DNA from: JBBRGK01 sp036741355 | GTDB lineage: Bacteria > Chloroflexota > Dehalococcoidia > CAUJGQ01 | Length of the DNA stretch: 36,595 nucleotides | Assembly (NCBI GenBank): GCA_036741355.1 | Contig: DAINSK010000035.1 | Span: forward strand, 1 to 36,595 | Reading direction: 5' to 3' | In this document: one piece after another, positions 23,860 to 31,635 of the stretch | Position numbering within the stretch: position 1 is the stretch's first letter | Layout: the number at the start of each line of letters is the position of its first letter | Made by a program: the position numbers and the translations under genes | Notes under the pieces: generated by a model | What the model saw: the letters and a program-made list of their open reading frames with translations, nothing else | Told to the model about the DNA's origin: nothing | Database searches by the model: none

Positions 23860-24741
23860 TCACCGATGCGCCGTGACGCCGAAGGCCTCGGGGCGGCGTA
23901 CCACGCGCGTGAACCCGGCCTCTTGCAGACGACGGATGACGCCGGGGGTGACCCGGCCGCCCGATCTGCTCTCCAGGTCGCCGATGTAGTGAAAGAGCCG
24001 GCCGCCCCGAGCGAGTATGCGGAACAGCTCGCGATAGAAAGCCAGCGAGTACAACTCTCCGGCCAGACCGATGACCGGAGGGTCGTGGATGATGCGTGAG
24101 AAGTGTCTATCGGGGAAGGAACGCACCTCTGCGTCGGCATCGCCGATGACGATCGTGATCTGCGGGTTGTCGAAGAGCGGATGCGACCAGGGATTCTGCC
24201 GAGCAATTTCGATCGCCGCCGGGTCGAGCTCGATCGTCACCACTTCGTCTGCCGTCTTCGCCGCTTCGATCGCGGTGTAGCCGAGGCCCGTGGCGGTGTC
24301 CAGCACTCTTCCCGTCAGCGGCGCGATAGCTTTGACCTTCGAGAGCGTGTCGCGGTAGGGCTCAGTGTCTTTGACGCGGTGCATGAGCGTGCCGGAGACG
24401 AGCGTCGTCGGTGCACCGGCCGTCGGCATCAGCGTGCGCAGCCAGTTGGTGTGCTCGGAACAGACCTTGATCTCGCGGATGCTGCGCGCCTCGACCGCGA
24501 AGCATTTCGTTGGCGATCGGGCGATCTCGGCGAGCGCCGTCCAGTCGAGCGTTTCACCGTTGGCAAAGAGGACGCCGTTGTGCTCCAGAAGCGCTTGGGA
24601 CGTCGTGAGACCGAGGTCAACCGAGACGGACACGGCTCGATCGCCGCGTTGGCGGGCGCGCAGGATCGGTTCCACCTGATAGTGCGACAGGACGATGGGC
24701 GGGCAGCCCGTGCTCACCGGGAAGCACCACTGCATCATCAT
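23860..24741 (-). CDS. SAM-dependent methyltransferase (COG2521-like)
   Basis: This encodes 293 residues. A ~130-residue N-terminal part precedes a class I methyltransferase domain: VLDTATGLGYTAIEAAK (SAM-binding motif I), VVTIELDPAAIEIARQNPWS, ITIVIGDADAEV and RIIHDPPVIGLAGELYSLAF, then GGRLFHYIGD. The combination GLGYTAIEA..NPWS..HDPP..LAGELYS is that of COG2521, best known from archaea. The DPPV motif in place of NPPY leaves the substrate open; RNA or a small molecule are both possible. Its ATG overlaps the upstream peptidase stop (ATGATGA), so it is co-translated with it and is separate from the downstream defence operon. Confidence 0.85.
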   Translation of the reverse strand: MMMQWCFPVSTGCPPIVLSHYQVEPILRARQRGDRAVSVSVDLGLTTSQALLEHNGVLFANGETLDWTALAEIARSPTKCFAVEARSIREIKVCSEHTNWLRTLMPTAGAPTTLVSGTLMHRVKDTEPYRDTLSKVKAIAPLTGRVLDTATGLGYTAIEAAKTADEVVTIELDPAAIEIARQNPWSHPLFDNPQITIVIGDADAEVRSFPDRHFSRIIHDPPVIGLAGELYSLAFYRELFRILARGGRLFHYIGDLESRSGGRVTPGVIRRLQEAGFTRVVRRPEAFGVTAHR

Positions 24742-26501
24742 CTCGGCTCCGGCGTGCCTAAGTGCTTGGCGACGAAGGCGATCTGGGCCTCGACCTGTTT
24801 GATCGTCTCTTCGATTACGAGCGAGCGGTGGCCGGCGTCGAACCGGTACACGGCCGGCGGCCTGCCGAGTTCTTCCAACTTCTGAATGTAGTTGTTGATC
24901 TGGCGGATCGGACAGCGAGGATCGTTCTCGCCGGCCAGGATCATCAACGGCATCCGCATGTTTTCGACGTAGGTGATCGGCGACCGCTCGCGGTAGACCT
25001 CGGGGACTTCCTTCGGCGAGCCGCCAAAGAGTGATCGGTCGAAATCTTTGAGCGGTTCCATTTCGTCTTCATATGCTGCGACGTAGTCGGCCACCGGCAC
25101 CGCCGCCAACCCGAGCGACCAGCGCTCGGGTTGCGTTCCGAGCCCGAGCAGCGTCAGATAGCCACCCCACGATGCACCTGCGAGCACGATCCGAGCCGGG
25201 TCGGCGATGCCTTCGCTCAGCGCCCAGTCGTGGACATTGGCGATGTCCTGGAGCTCGGTAAGCCCGGGATTTCGTTCGATGGCGTCGCGCCATGCTTTGC
25301 CGTACCCGGTGCTACCGCGGTAGTTGATGAGGATGACGGCGAAGCCGTGATCGACCCACGCCTGTACCAGCGGCGAAAACGTGTCGCGGTCCTGAGCCGT
25401 CGGACCTCCGTGAATTTCGAAGATTGTGGGATGCGGCCGGGGTTTCTCCGGCTCGGCGAGAAAGATCGGCACGCCGTCGACCTCATGATCGGTGTACGCC
25501 ACGCCGCCGGGCGCCCGTTCGCCGGGCGGTCGCAGGAGTACCCTGCCGGCGGCCCGGATCTCGGTTGGCGTGGATGCGCGCGTCCACGCGTACCAGACCT
25601 CGCCGTCGGGCCGCACCTGGGCGCCGGCGATCGTGCCCGGCTCAGTTGAAATCAGATCCACCGTATGGTGCGACAGGTCGTAGCGATAGAGCTGAACGCG
25701 TCCCTGGAAGTCGTGCGAGAGCAGCAGCGCCGTTGCGTCAGGATACCATTTGGCGCCGACTTCACCTGGTAGATCGACGACAAGCTCCACCACATTGCCG
25801 GTCTCGGGCGACCAGATCAGCGGCCGCGGCATGTCCTGCCGCTCGTGGATCACCAGCATCCGCTGGTCGCCCGCGACCGGTGACCAGCCGGCGGGCCAAA
25901 GGCCTCGGCCGGCGCCGTCCCATAACTCGGCTATCGGAAAGCCATCGAGCTTGAGCACGCGGAGCGCGGGGTGACGGCTGTCGCCATGCTCGGAGTGACC
26001 GATGCACAGGAGCGATTCGTCACGCGAGAGGCCTCCGGTCCACGCGGACTCCCGGTGTTCGTAAAGCAGGCGGGGCGGCTCGTTTTCGCGGACAGCGTGG
26101 ACAAAGCTGCCGTCGTCGGTCGCGGACCCCTGAACGGCGAACCCGCGCGCGATCTCCAATCCGGCGCTGTACGCGGGCGGCAACTCATGGGCGACGGTTC
26201 GACGCTCTGCACGGCCCGCAAACGGCTCGACTATCCAACGGCCGAACTCGTTGCCGCGCTCGTCGTCGAACCACCATACCCATTCACCCGTCGGGTCGAG
26301 CTCTCCGTGCAGCGTGCCCTCGGGGCGGTCGGTCGCCTGGCGGTGCGCATCGGCGCGGCGATCCCAGGTGTATAGCTCCCACTTACCGCTGGCGTTGGAC
26401 GAGTAGAGCAGCCGATCGGGTTCGTCGCGCGCCCAGGCGGGGAGGGAGATACGGGCGGCGCGGAAGCGACGCCGCCAGGCAGCTTCGTCGTTGGACGCCA
26501 T
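24738..26501 (-). CDS. S9-family serine peptidase (acylaminoacyl-peptidase/prolyl-oligopeptidase-like)
   Basis: This encodes 587 residues from ATG 26501, which has AGGAG six bases upstream; a longer frame back to 26591 lacks this support. The N-terminal ~330 residues form a WD-like beta-propeller (SSNASGKWELYTWD, WWFDDERGNEFGRW). The C-terminal alpha/beta-hydrolase domain has TIFEIHGGPTAQD (oxyanion region), NYRGSTGYGKAW and the triad Ser444 (GASWGGY), Asp527 (ENDPRCP) and His558 (DAGHRS). No signal peptide is seen, so it is cytoplasmic. Such enzymes remove N-terminal residues or degrade short peptides. Translationally coupled to the methyltransferase gene. Confidence 0.92.
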   Translation of the reverse strand: MASNDEAAWRRRFRAARISLPAWARDEPDRLLYSSNASGKWELYTWDRRADAHRQATDRPEGTLHGELDPTGEWVWWFDDERGNEFGRWIVEPFAGRAERRTVAHELPPAYSAGLEIARGFAVQGSATDDGSFVHAVRENEPPRLLYEHRESAWTGGLSRDESLLCIGHSEHGDSRHPALRVLKLDGFPIAELWDGAGRGLWPAGWSPVAGDQRMLVIHERQDMPRPLIWSPETGNVVELVVDLPGEVGAKWYPDATALLLSHDFQGRVQLYRYDLSHHTVDLISTEPGTIAGAQVRPDGEVWYAWTRASTPTEIRAAGRVLLRPPGERAPGGVAYTDHEVDGVPIFLAEPEKPRPHPTIFEIHGGPTAQDRDTFSPLVQAWVDHGFAVILINYRGSTGYGKAWRDAIERNPGLTELQDIANVHDWALSEGIADPARIVLAGASWGGYLTLLGLGTQPERWSLGLAAVPVADYVAAYEDEMEPLKDFDRSLFGGSPKEVPEVYRERSPITYVENMRMPLMILAGENDPRCPIRQINNYIQKLEELGRPPAVYRFDAGHRSLVIEETIKQVEAQIAFVAKHLGTPEPR

Positions 26502-26690
26502 TCGCGCTCCTGACCGGCAAACGCCGTTACTTGGTCGAGTATACGGCGCATGTCTACGGAACATCAGGCGGCAGTCTGATCCGCAGTGCATCGCTTCAAT
26601 GATGCCGAAACCCAGCCGTGTAGCCGCTTATATTGCAGTACCATATACGGAGTACCGACCAAACATTTCAGGAAGCTGCAGGGCATCTGA

Positions 26691-27746
26691 ATGGCCGAAA
26701 AAGTTCAACGGCGCACGCCCTACCGTGTCGGGTTCGTGGTGACGCTCGTCCTCTTGATCGTAGCCGCGATCCTGACTCCGTTTGGTATTCGCAGCATGAT
26801 GAACGAGGCGGGAGCGGTGACGCCGGAGGAGCGGATACCCTATAGCTTGACACCGCTCCTACCGCCTAACAGCAGCGACAATGACTATACGCGGCTTCAC
26901 ATCGACATTGTCGCCATAGACGAGGTCGGACACCTTGTGACCCTGCGCGTCTCCGGCACACACATCTGCCGTCAGAACTGCACCTCCCAGGACACGGTTC
27001 TCTTTTTCTCGTATGGCACGACCGCCCGGGGCGTCGATAGCTTCCCGCCATCAGAGTCGATTACGCTACCGCCCAATTTGAGGGAGGTGAGCGCCAAGTT
27101 TCAGCTTCCCGTCGATGGGGAAATTCAAGACTATCCATTCGACAAGTACAGCCTCAAGCTCGCGGTCGCCGTTCAGCGGACCGATTCCAGCGGCAACGTG
27201 GTATCTCTCACCCCGGATCAGGAACGCGGCCACCTCGTGATGACCCTTCAGCAACACCTGACGCGGACGGTGATGCCCCGGCCGAAGCCGATCGATCCGA
27301 GCACCGTACAACCGAACGCGGGCGACATAGAGTACCTGTACGTCAACACGATGACGTTGAGCCGGCCCGTCTACCTCCAGATCCTGGTGGTGTTGGCAGT
27401 GTTGCTCATTGCGGCCGCGGCATTCTTTGCGGTGACATTGTGCCCGTTCGATCAGCTCATCATAAACACCGGGGCAGTGGTGCTCGGCATTTGGGCAGTA
27501 CGTTCGCTCCTGCTGGGCGGTTTCCCGCCGGACGCAACCTTCGTCGATCTTGCCTTGCTAGTGTCGATATTCACGGCGCTGGTTGGGATTACAGTTCGGG
27601 CGTTGAACCATATGCACGAGCGCAGCGGCTGGTACCTCCTCCCATGGCACAACCACCTGAAGCCCAAGCCCCAGGCAGTGGCCACGGACGACGTGACGCC
27701 TGTCAGCGACAAGACTGGGGAGGCGGCGGCGCCGAAGACGGTCTGA
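26691..27746 (+). CDS. DUF4436 family membrane protein
   Basis: This encodes 351 residues: one N-terminal membrane helix (~13-33, VGFVVTLVLLIVAAILTPFG), a large extracytoplasmic beta-rich domain (~40-225, with GEIQDYPFDKYSLKLAVAV typical of DUF4436), then three closely spaced membrane helices (~228-305) and a polar tail. The motif YPFDKY is also seen in ligand-gated-channel-like folds. AGGG lies 7 bases before ATG 26691. It is divergent from the S9 peptidase. Function of the family is unknown. A possible terminator lies directly after it. Confidence 0.88.
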   Translation: MAEKVQRRTPYRVGFVVTLVLLIVAAILTPFGIRSMMNEAGAVTPEERIPYSLTPLLPPNSSDNDYTRLHIDIVAIDEVGHLVTLRVSGTHICRQNCTSQDTVLFFSYGTTARGVDSFPPSESITLPPNLREVSAKFQLPVDGEIQDYPFDKYSLKLAVAVQRTDSSGNVVSLTPDQERGHLVMTLQQHLTRTVMPRPKPIDPSTVQPNAGDIEYLYVNTMTLSRPVYLQILVVLAVLLIAAAAFFAVTLCPFDQLIINTGAVVLGIWAVRSLLLGGFPPDATFVDLALLVSIFTALVGITVRALNHMHERSGWYLLPWHNHLKPKPQAVATDDVTPVSDKTGEAAAPKTV

Positions 27747-27777
27747 TCTTCAGCGACCGTCCCTCCGGAATCCGTTT
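27737..27777 (+). terminator. weak terminator candidate after the DUF4436 gene
   Basis: GACGGTC (27737-27743) pairs with GACCGTC (27755-27761) around an 11-base loop, and a T5 run occurs at 27773-27777. The T-run is 11 bases away from the stem, so efficient intrinsic termination is doubtful. A second small dyad AATCCG-A-CGGATT lies at 27790-27802. Confidence 0.35.
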
Positions 27778-28042
27778 TTCGTCAGAACCAATCCGACGGA
27801 TTATTGGATAACGTTCGATTCAACTGGTAATGCCAGGCGGACTGCCAGGTCCAATCCGCCGCGACGGCTTCATTACAAAGGCACGTCCTCGCCGCCGACG
27901 AGAGCTCGGGAAGGACCGACCAGACAAGCTAAGCAGCATTCCGCGACGGGGGCGAACTACTCCGAGACAATGAATTTGGCGCGGCGGGCTCGCACTAATG
28001 CCAAGCGCAGCGAAGACAACTCGGAAAGGCACAATCCCCCGC

Positions 28043-28668
28043 ATGAGCAACCCGATCGCATTCCTGGACGAGAGCGGCGACGAGAGCGGCAAGCTAGCGC
28101 GCGGCGCGAGCCCGCTGTTCATGGTTGGGCTGGCGGTGTTTCTCGATAGCGACGAGGCGGCGCGCTGCGATGCCCGTATCGACCGGCTGCGCAGTGAGTT
28201 GGTGAAGCCGGCGCGCTACGAGTTCCACTTCCGGTCGAACCCGCACGCCGTCCGGCGCGCGTTCCTGCAAGCGGTGGCGCCGTTCGCCTTCACCTACTAC
28301 GCGGTGACGCTGGAGAAGCCCGACACGCCGGCGGCACATCTGCCCCTGTACCTTGCTGCCTGCGCCCGCGTTTGTACGCTCGCCGGCGAGGCGCTCAAGG
28401 ATGCGCGGCTCATCGTGGACGCGGGCAACCCGGCCGAGTCGCACGCCGCCGACAGACGACGGCGATCCGGCAGCGGGTGAATGGTGAAGCCGGCCGCATC
28501 GTGCTCGCCGAGGTACGGGCTCAAGATTCCGCCCGGCACAATCTTGTACAGCTCGCCGACTACGTGACGGGAATACAGCGCCGGCGTGAAGAAAAACGGC
28601 GCGGGGCCGGCGAGTACAGCCTGATCCTGGCCGCGCGGGAAGGGCCGTGCGTGAGGGAGCGGCTATGA
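28043..28668 (+). pseudogene. DUF3800 protein gene with a frameshift
   Basis: The first frame (ATG 28043) begins SNPIAFLDESGDESGK, the DUF3800 hallmark with acidic FLDESGD, and runs through EFHFRSNPHAVRRAFL to LIVDAGNP. It then reads arginine-rich out-of-frame sequence to a stop at 28480. The missing part follows in another frame, IRQRVNGEAGRIVLAEVRAQ and NLVQLADYVTGIQRRREE, which is the conserved DUF3800 C-terminal block, ending at 28668. The break lies at about 28445-28465 and is equivalent to one lost base (or two gained). DUF3800 proteins are RNase H-like and occur near mobile and defence genes. A sequencing error is possible. Confidence 0.8.
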
Positions 28669-29022
28669 GCAGCAACACGAAACCCCGCGGCGAACTGCCG
28701 TGGGGCCTTGTGCGTCCCGGCGCCTATCCGCGGACCTGCCGCGGCACGCGACTATTTACAGCCACTATTCGGACGACCGGGCGATTCACTTACAGAATAG
28801 CTCATATACGCCATTCTGACAACCCGAACCACAAAAATAGGACACCCAGGGATACAGGATGAACGACACGCCCGGCTCTCAGCACTCCTATTCGAACGAG
28901 CGGCCGTAGATTTACATCCTAGCGCGTCAGACGTTGCATCGCGGCATGGGTCACCCTGGAAGCAGCGCGGCCTAGCATACTCCGAGTAAAGCATGCAGTG
29001 CACTGAGGGGAGGACAACCGAG
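28669..29022. other. gene-poor, lower-GC stretch
   Basis: A frame opening at ATG 28665, overlapping the DUF3800 stop as ATGA, reads SSNTKPRGELPWGLVRPGAY and could be the start of a lost downstream gene; after ~30 residues it turns low-complexity. From about 28745 to 28920 the composition is visibly more AT-rich than the surroundings. No gene, RNA or clear repeat is recognised. Confidence 0.35.
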
Positions 29023-29202
29023 ATGGCTGAAGTATCGCCGGCTGCAATTCGGGAGATAGAGGCAGCGCTAGCACGTTACGAACGAGAGGTGCGAGCTGCT
29101 GGCCTCGCGCCGGACACTGTGAAAACCTACCTGCAACATGCAAAGCAATTCGTTCGTTGGCTCAACGGTGATTTCACGCCAGGTCGAAGGGCGCCTGCCT
29201 GA
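29023..29202 (+). CDS. orphan integrase N-terminal SAM-like (core-binding) domain protein
   Basis: This encodes 59 residues from ATG 29023, preceded by GGGGAGG about 10 bases upstream. The sequence EIEAALARYEREVRAAG, then LAPDTVKTYLQHAKQFVRWL is the helical core-binding domain that precedes the catalytic domain in tyrosine recombinases. It stops after NGDFTPGRRAPA with no catalytic Arg/His/Tyr domain following in any frame. The good start and ribosome site suggest it is a real stand-alone protein and not simply a remnant. It might bind DNA at recombination sites or modulate an integrase encoded elsewhere. Confidence 0.7.
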   Translation: MAEVSPAAIREIEAALARYEREVRAAGLAPDTVKTYLQHAKQFVRWLNGDFTPGRRAPA

Positions 29203-29275
29203 GTCACAGCACAATCGAAAGTGACCCACTACCCATTGTCGAGGCTGGTCGAGTGCGCGACGGAAATGATCTCGA

Positions 29276-30295
29276 TCATGCCGGCCGGTTAGCCGGCTTG
29301 CGCCCGCTCGCTTCCCATTCGCGCTGCCGCGCGAGGATTTCGTCGTCGAACGTGAAGTCGAACTGAAACTGCTTGCGGCCGCCTTCGCGGAACCAGGCGT
29401 ACGTCACCGGCATCTCTTCATGGATGCGGCGTTTCGGCTGCCAGCCGAGCCGCTCACGCGACTTTGAAAGGTCGAAAAAGCGGCTGCCGATCTCCCATTC
29501 GTTCCAGTCGGACAGCTTGTCACGCGTCGCCCGGTCGGAAAGTCCAAGCTCGCGGTCGATGTGAATGACGTTCGCCTCCCGGCCCATCGCCGTGCCTATC
29601 GCGCGCATCAACCCGTTGTAGCTGATCGCCTCAGTGCCCGCGAGCGTGAACGACTCGCCAATCGCGTCCGGGTTCCCCAGCGCCGCCACCATCGCGTCAA
29701 CCACGTCGTCCACATGAACGAGGTGGAGGAACGGCAGACCATCCCCAGGGACGATGCAAGGCCGGTCGCGCTCGATCCGTTCGAAGTACGCGGGTTCGCG
29801 TCCCGCGATCGCGTTTCCGGGGCCGTATACGTGGGAAAAGCGCAGCACCGTCACCGGTAGTCCATCAATTCGGTGGAGATCGAAGAGCATCCGCTCGGCG
29901 AGCGCCTTGCCGGCGCCGTAGGGACCGCGCACATTCCGTTCGGGGTCGGTTTCGGTGGGAAAATGCTCGTGGATCGGCTGCAGATCGCTGACCCGGTACG
30001 CGGCAATGGAGCTGGTGAACAGGTACTGCTGAACCCGGCCGGCCAACGCCGCGAGCACGGGCTCGACGTCGGCGGGGCCGTACGCCGTGTTGTCGAAAAC
30101 AGCATCCACCTCGACCCCGAAGAGCGCGGCCGCGAACGGTTCTCGATCGCTGCGAACGGCGTGCACGCGGCGCACCCCTTCGGGATACGGCACCGGATGG
30201 CTGTTAATCACCGTCACTTCGTGTCCCAACGCGTACAGCCTACGCACGAGCTGCAGCCCGACAAAGCGGTTGCCACCGGTTACCAGCACGCGCAC
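29276..30295 (-). CDS. NAD-dependent epimerase/dehydratase (extended SDR)
   Basis: This encodes 339 residues from a GTG start at 30295, with GAGGA about 5 bases upstream. The NAD-binding motif is VLVTGGNRFVGLQLVRRL. The active site combines FTSSIAAY with the PYGAGKALAE (YxxxK) motif, followed by VLRFSHVYGPGN and HVDDVVDAMVAAL, typical of nucleotide-sugar epimerases. The C-terminal SRERLGWQPKRRIHEEMP is a common family ending. It probably modifies a nucleotide sugar or related metabolite. No sugar-pathway partner is adjacent, so the substrate is open. Confidence 0.9.
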   Translation of the reverse strand: MRVLVTGGNRFVGLQLVRRLYALGHEVTVINSHPVPYPEGVRRVHAVRSDREPFAAALFGVEVDAVFDNTAYGPADVEPVLAALAGRVQQYLFTSSIAAYRVSDLQPIHEHFPTETDPERNVRGPYGAGKALAERMLFDLHRIDGLPVTVLRFSHVYGPGNAIAGREPAYFERIERDRPCIVPGDGLPFLHLVHVDDVVDAMVAALGNPDAIGESFTLAGTEAISYNGLMRAIGTAMGREANVIHIDRELGLSDRATRDKLSDWNEWEIGSRFFDLSKSRERLGWQPKRRIHEEMPVTYAWFREGGRKQFQFDFTFDDEILARQREWEASGRKPANRPA

Positions 30296-30494
30296 AGCAG
30301 TCCTCGCTTCGGCTCAGCTATTCCGCCAGGTGCCCGCGGAGCTTCGGCGGCATGCCATCGACCGCATCCGGCTTCCCCGCGACCGCTGATAACAGTACGA
30401 TACAGCCCGGCGCTTTGGATATGGTCATGGTCCCGGCATTAAAAACGCCCACCCTCCGGCTTGTTCGCAGGGAGCCACCCGTGGAAGGATCGTC

Positions 30495-31039
30495 ATGACC
30501 GGGCGGATACGACGCGGCCTCCCCTTGGCCCCGCTGCTATGCCTGGCGGTCGCCGCGCTGGGGTTGCCGGTTGCGCCCGCGCCTACGGTGCTCGCACGCA
30601 CCGCGGACACTCCGGGCTGCCCGATGACAGGCAAAGGTGCGGATACGGTGCCGGACATTTACGAGGCGTTAACGCCCGAACAACGTGTCGGGCAGTTGTT
30701 CATGGTTGGGCTGGCAAGCGGAGCGAGCGACAGCGACGCGGCGCTGACGAATGACGCGATCCAGACGTATCACGCGGGCAACGTCGTACTCTACGGCAGC
30801 GGTTGGAGCTCCGGTTCGGCGGTACGTTCTTTCGCGCCGGTGGCGACATGGTGCTCACCGTCCAGCCCACAGATATTCAGCCAATGACCGCGGCGGTACT
30901 GCAGGCGATGAGCCAGGATCCGGCTTTTGCGGCGCGCATCGAGACATCGGTACGACGGGTGCTCGCGACGAAGAATACGTTCAGTCTGCTTCCGAAAATG
31001 GAGGCGTGCGATCCACTTGTGCAGCACAACGTCGCTTAG
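30495..31039 (+). pseudogene. GH3 beta-N-acetylhexosaminidase-like gene with internal deletion
   Basis: The 5' part (ATG 30495) encodes a signal peptide (LAPLLCLAVAALGLPVAPAP) and the start of a family 3 glycoside hydrolase, LTPEQRVGQLFMVGL and TYHAGNVVLYGSGWSSG. It then jumps, in a different frame from about 30810-30850, to the end of such a protein: RAGGDMVLTVQPTDIQPM, then IETSVRRVLATK. The catalytic middle, about 200 residues, is absent. The two ends are in the expected order and orientation, so an internal deletion with frame change is the simplest reading. Confidence 0.75.
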
Positions 31040-31101
31040 CAAGCTCCCCTTCCCTCGCAGGGCAGTGGAGAACAAAACGGGGGTTAGGAGGGACAACCAT
31101 C

Positions 31102-31458
31102 ATGCAGGTGATCCGTAACGACCCGAGCGCCATCGAGCCGACGACCGCGCCGATCTTCCGAGGCTCGGTCGGCCGGCGCGGGCTGGTGGGACCGGAACAG
31201 AGCGAGCAGCTACACGTTGGCCTGGTGACCTTTGACGCGGGCGGGCGAAACGTCTTCCATACACATACCTTCGACCAGGTGCTATACGTCACCGCGGGCG
31301 AGGGGATCGTCGCGAACGAGCAGCAACAACACCGCATTCGCTCCGGAGACCTGGTAGTCATTCCCGCGGGCGAAAAACACTGGCACGGCGCGACGGAACA
31401 GACAGCGATGGCGCATCTCGCGATCGGAACGCCTGGCACGACGCAGATCGTGGAGTAG
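31102..31458 (+). CDS. cupin-domain protein
   Basis: This encodes 118 residues from ATG 31102, with AGGAGG 10 bases upstream. It forms a single conserved beta-barrel: VGLVTFDAGGRNVFHTHTFD (His53, His55), then QVLYVTAGEG, DLVVIPAGEKHWHGA (His93, His95). Gln59 occupies the position where many cupins have a metal-binding Glu. Small cupins of this type act as isomerases, dioxygenases or regulators; the substrate cannot be deduced. It stands alone between a GH3 remnant and two hairpin repeats. Confidence 0.88.
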   Translation: MQVIRNDPSAIEPTTAPIFRGSVGRRGLVGPEQSEQLHVGLVTFDAGGRNVFHTHTFDQVLYVTAGEGIVANEQQQHRIRSGDLVVIPAGEKHWHGATEQTAMAHLAIGTPGTTQIVE

Positions 31459-31467
31459 GCGGCGGAA

Positions 31468-31520
31468 CCTCACCCCCCATCCCCCTCTCCATTGGCTCGC
31501 GCCAGCGGAGAGGGGGCGAG
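31468..31520. repeat. dispersed hairpin repeat, copy B
   Basis: CCTCACCCCCCAT is followed by CCCCCTCTCC (31481-31490), an inner part with TGGC/GCCA pairing, and GGAGAGGGGG (31507-31516). Same plan as copy A. It begins 9 bases after the cupin stop and could also end its transcription. Confidence 0.75.
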
Positions 31521-31570
31521 CCTTTGTACAGACCGGACAGCGTCCAGCGGTCCCTCGTACGCCTCGTGGT

Positions 31571-31621
31571 ACCCCTCTCCACGGCGGTGGAGAGGGGTCG
31601 GCCGCAGGCCGGGGGTGAGGT
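31571..31621. repeat. dispersed hairpin repeat, copy C, inverted relative to copy B
   Basis: ACCCCTCTCCAC (31571-31582), a 4-base loop and GTGGAGAGGGGT (31587-31598) form a perfect 12-bp stem; GGGGGTGAGGT (31611-31621) is the reverse complement of the CCTCACCCC lead of copies A and B. It lies just before the convergent dehydrogenase stop. Confidence 0.8.
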
Positions 31622-31635
31622 CCCCGGGCCCGGCC

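Noticed and set aside
28647..28862. Plus-strand frame after the DUF3800 gene as a real 71-residue gene
   Set aside because: Only its first ~20 residues look protein-like; the rest is low-complexity and no family is recognised.
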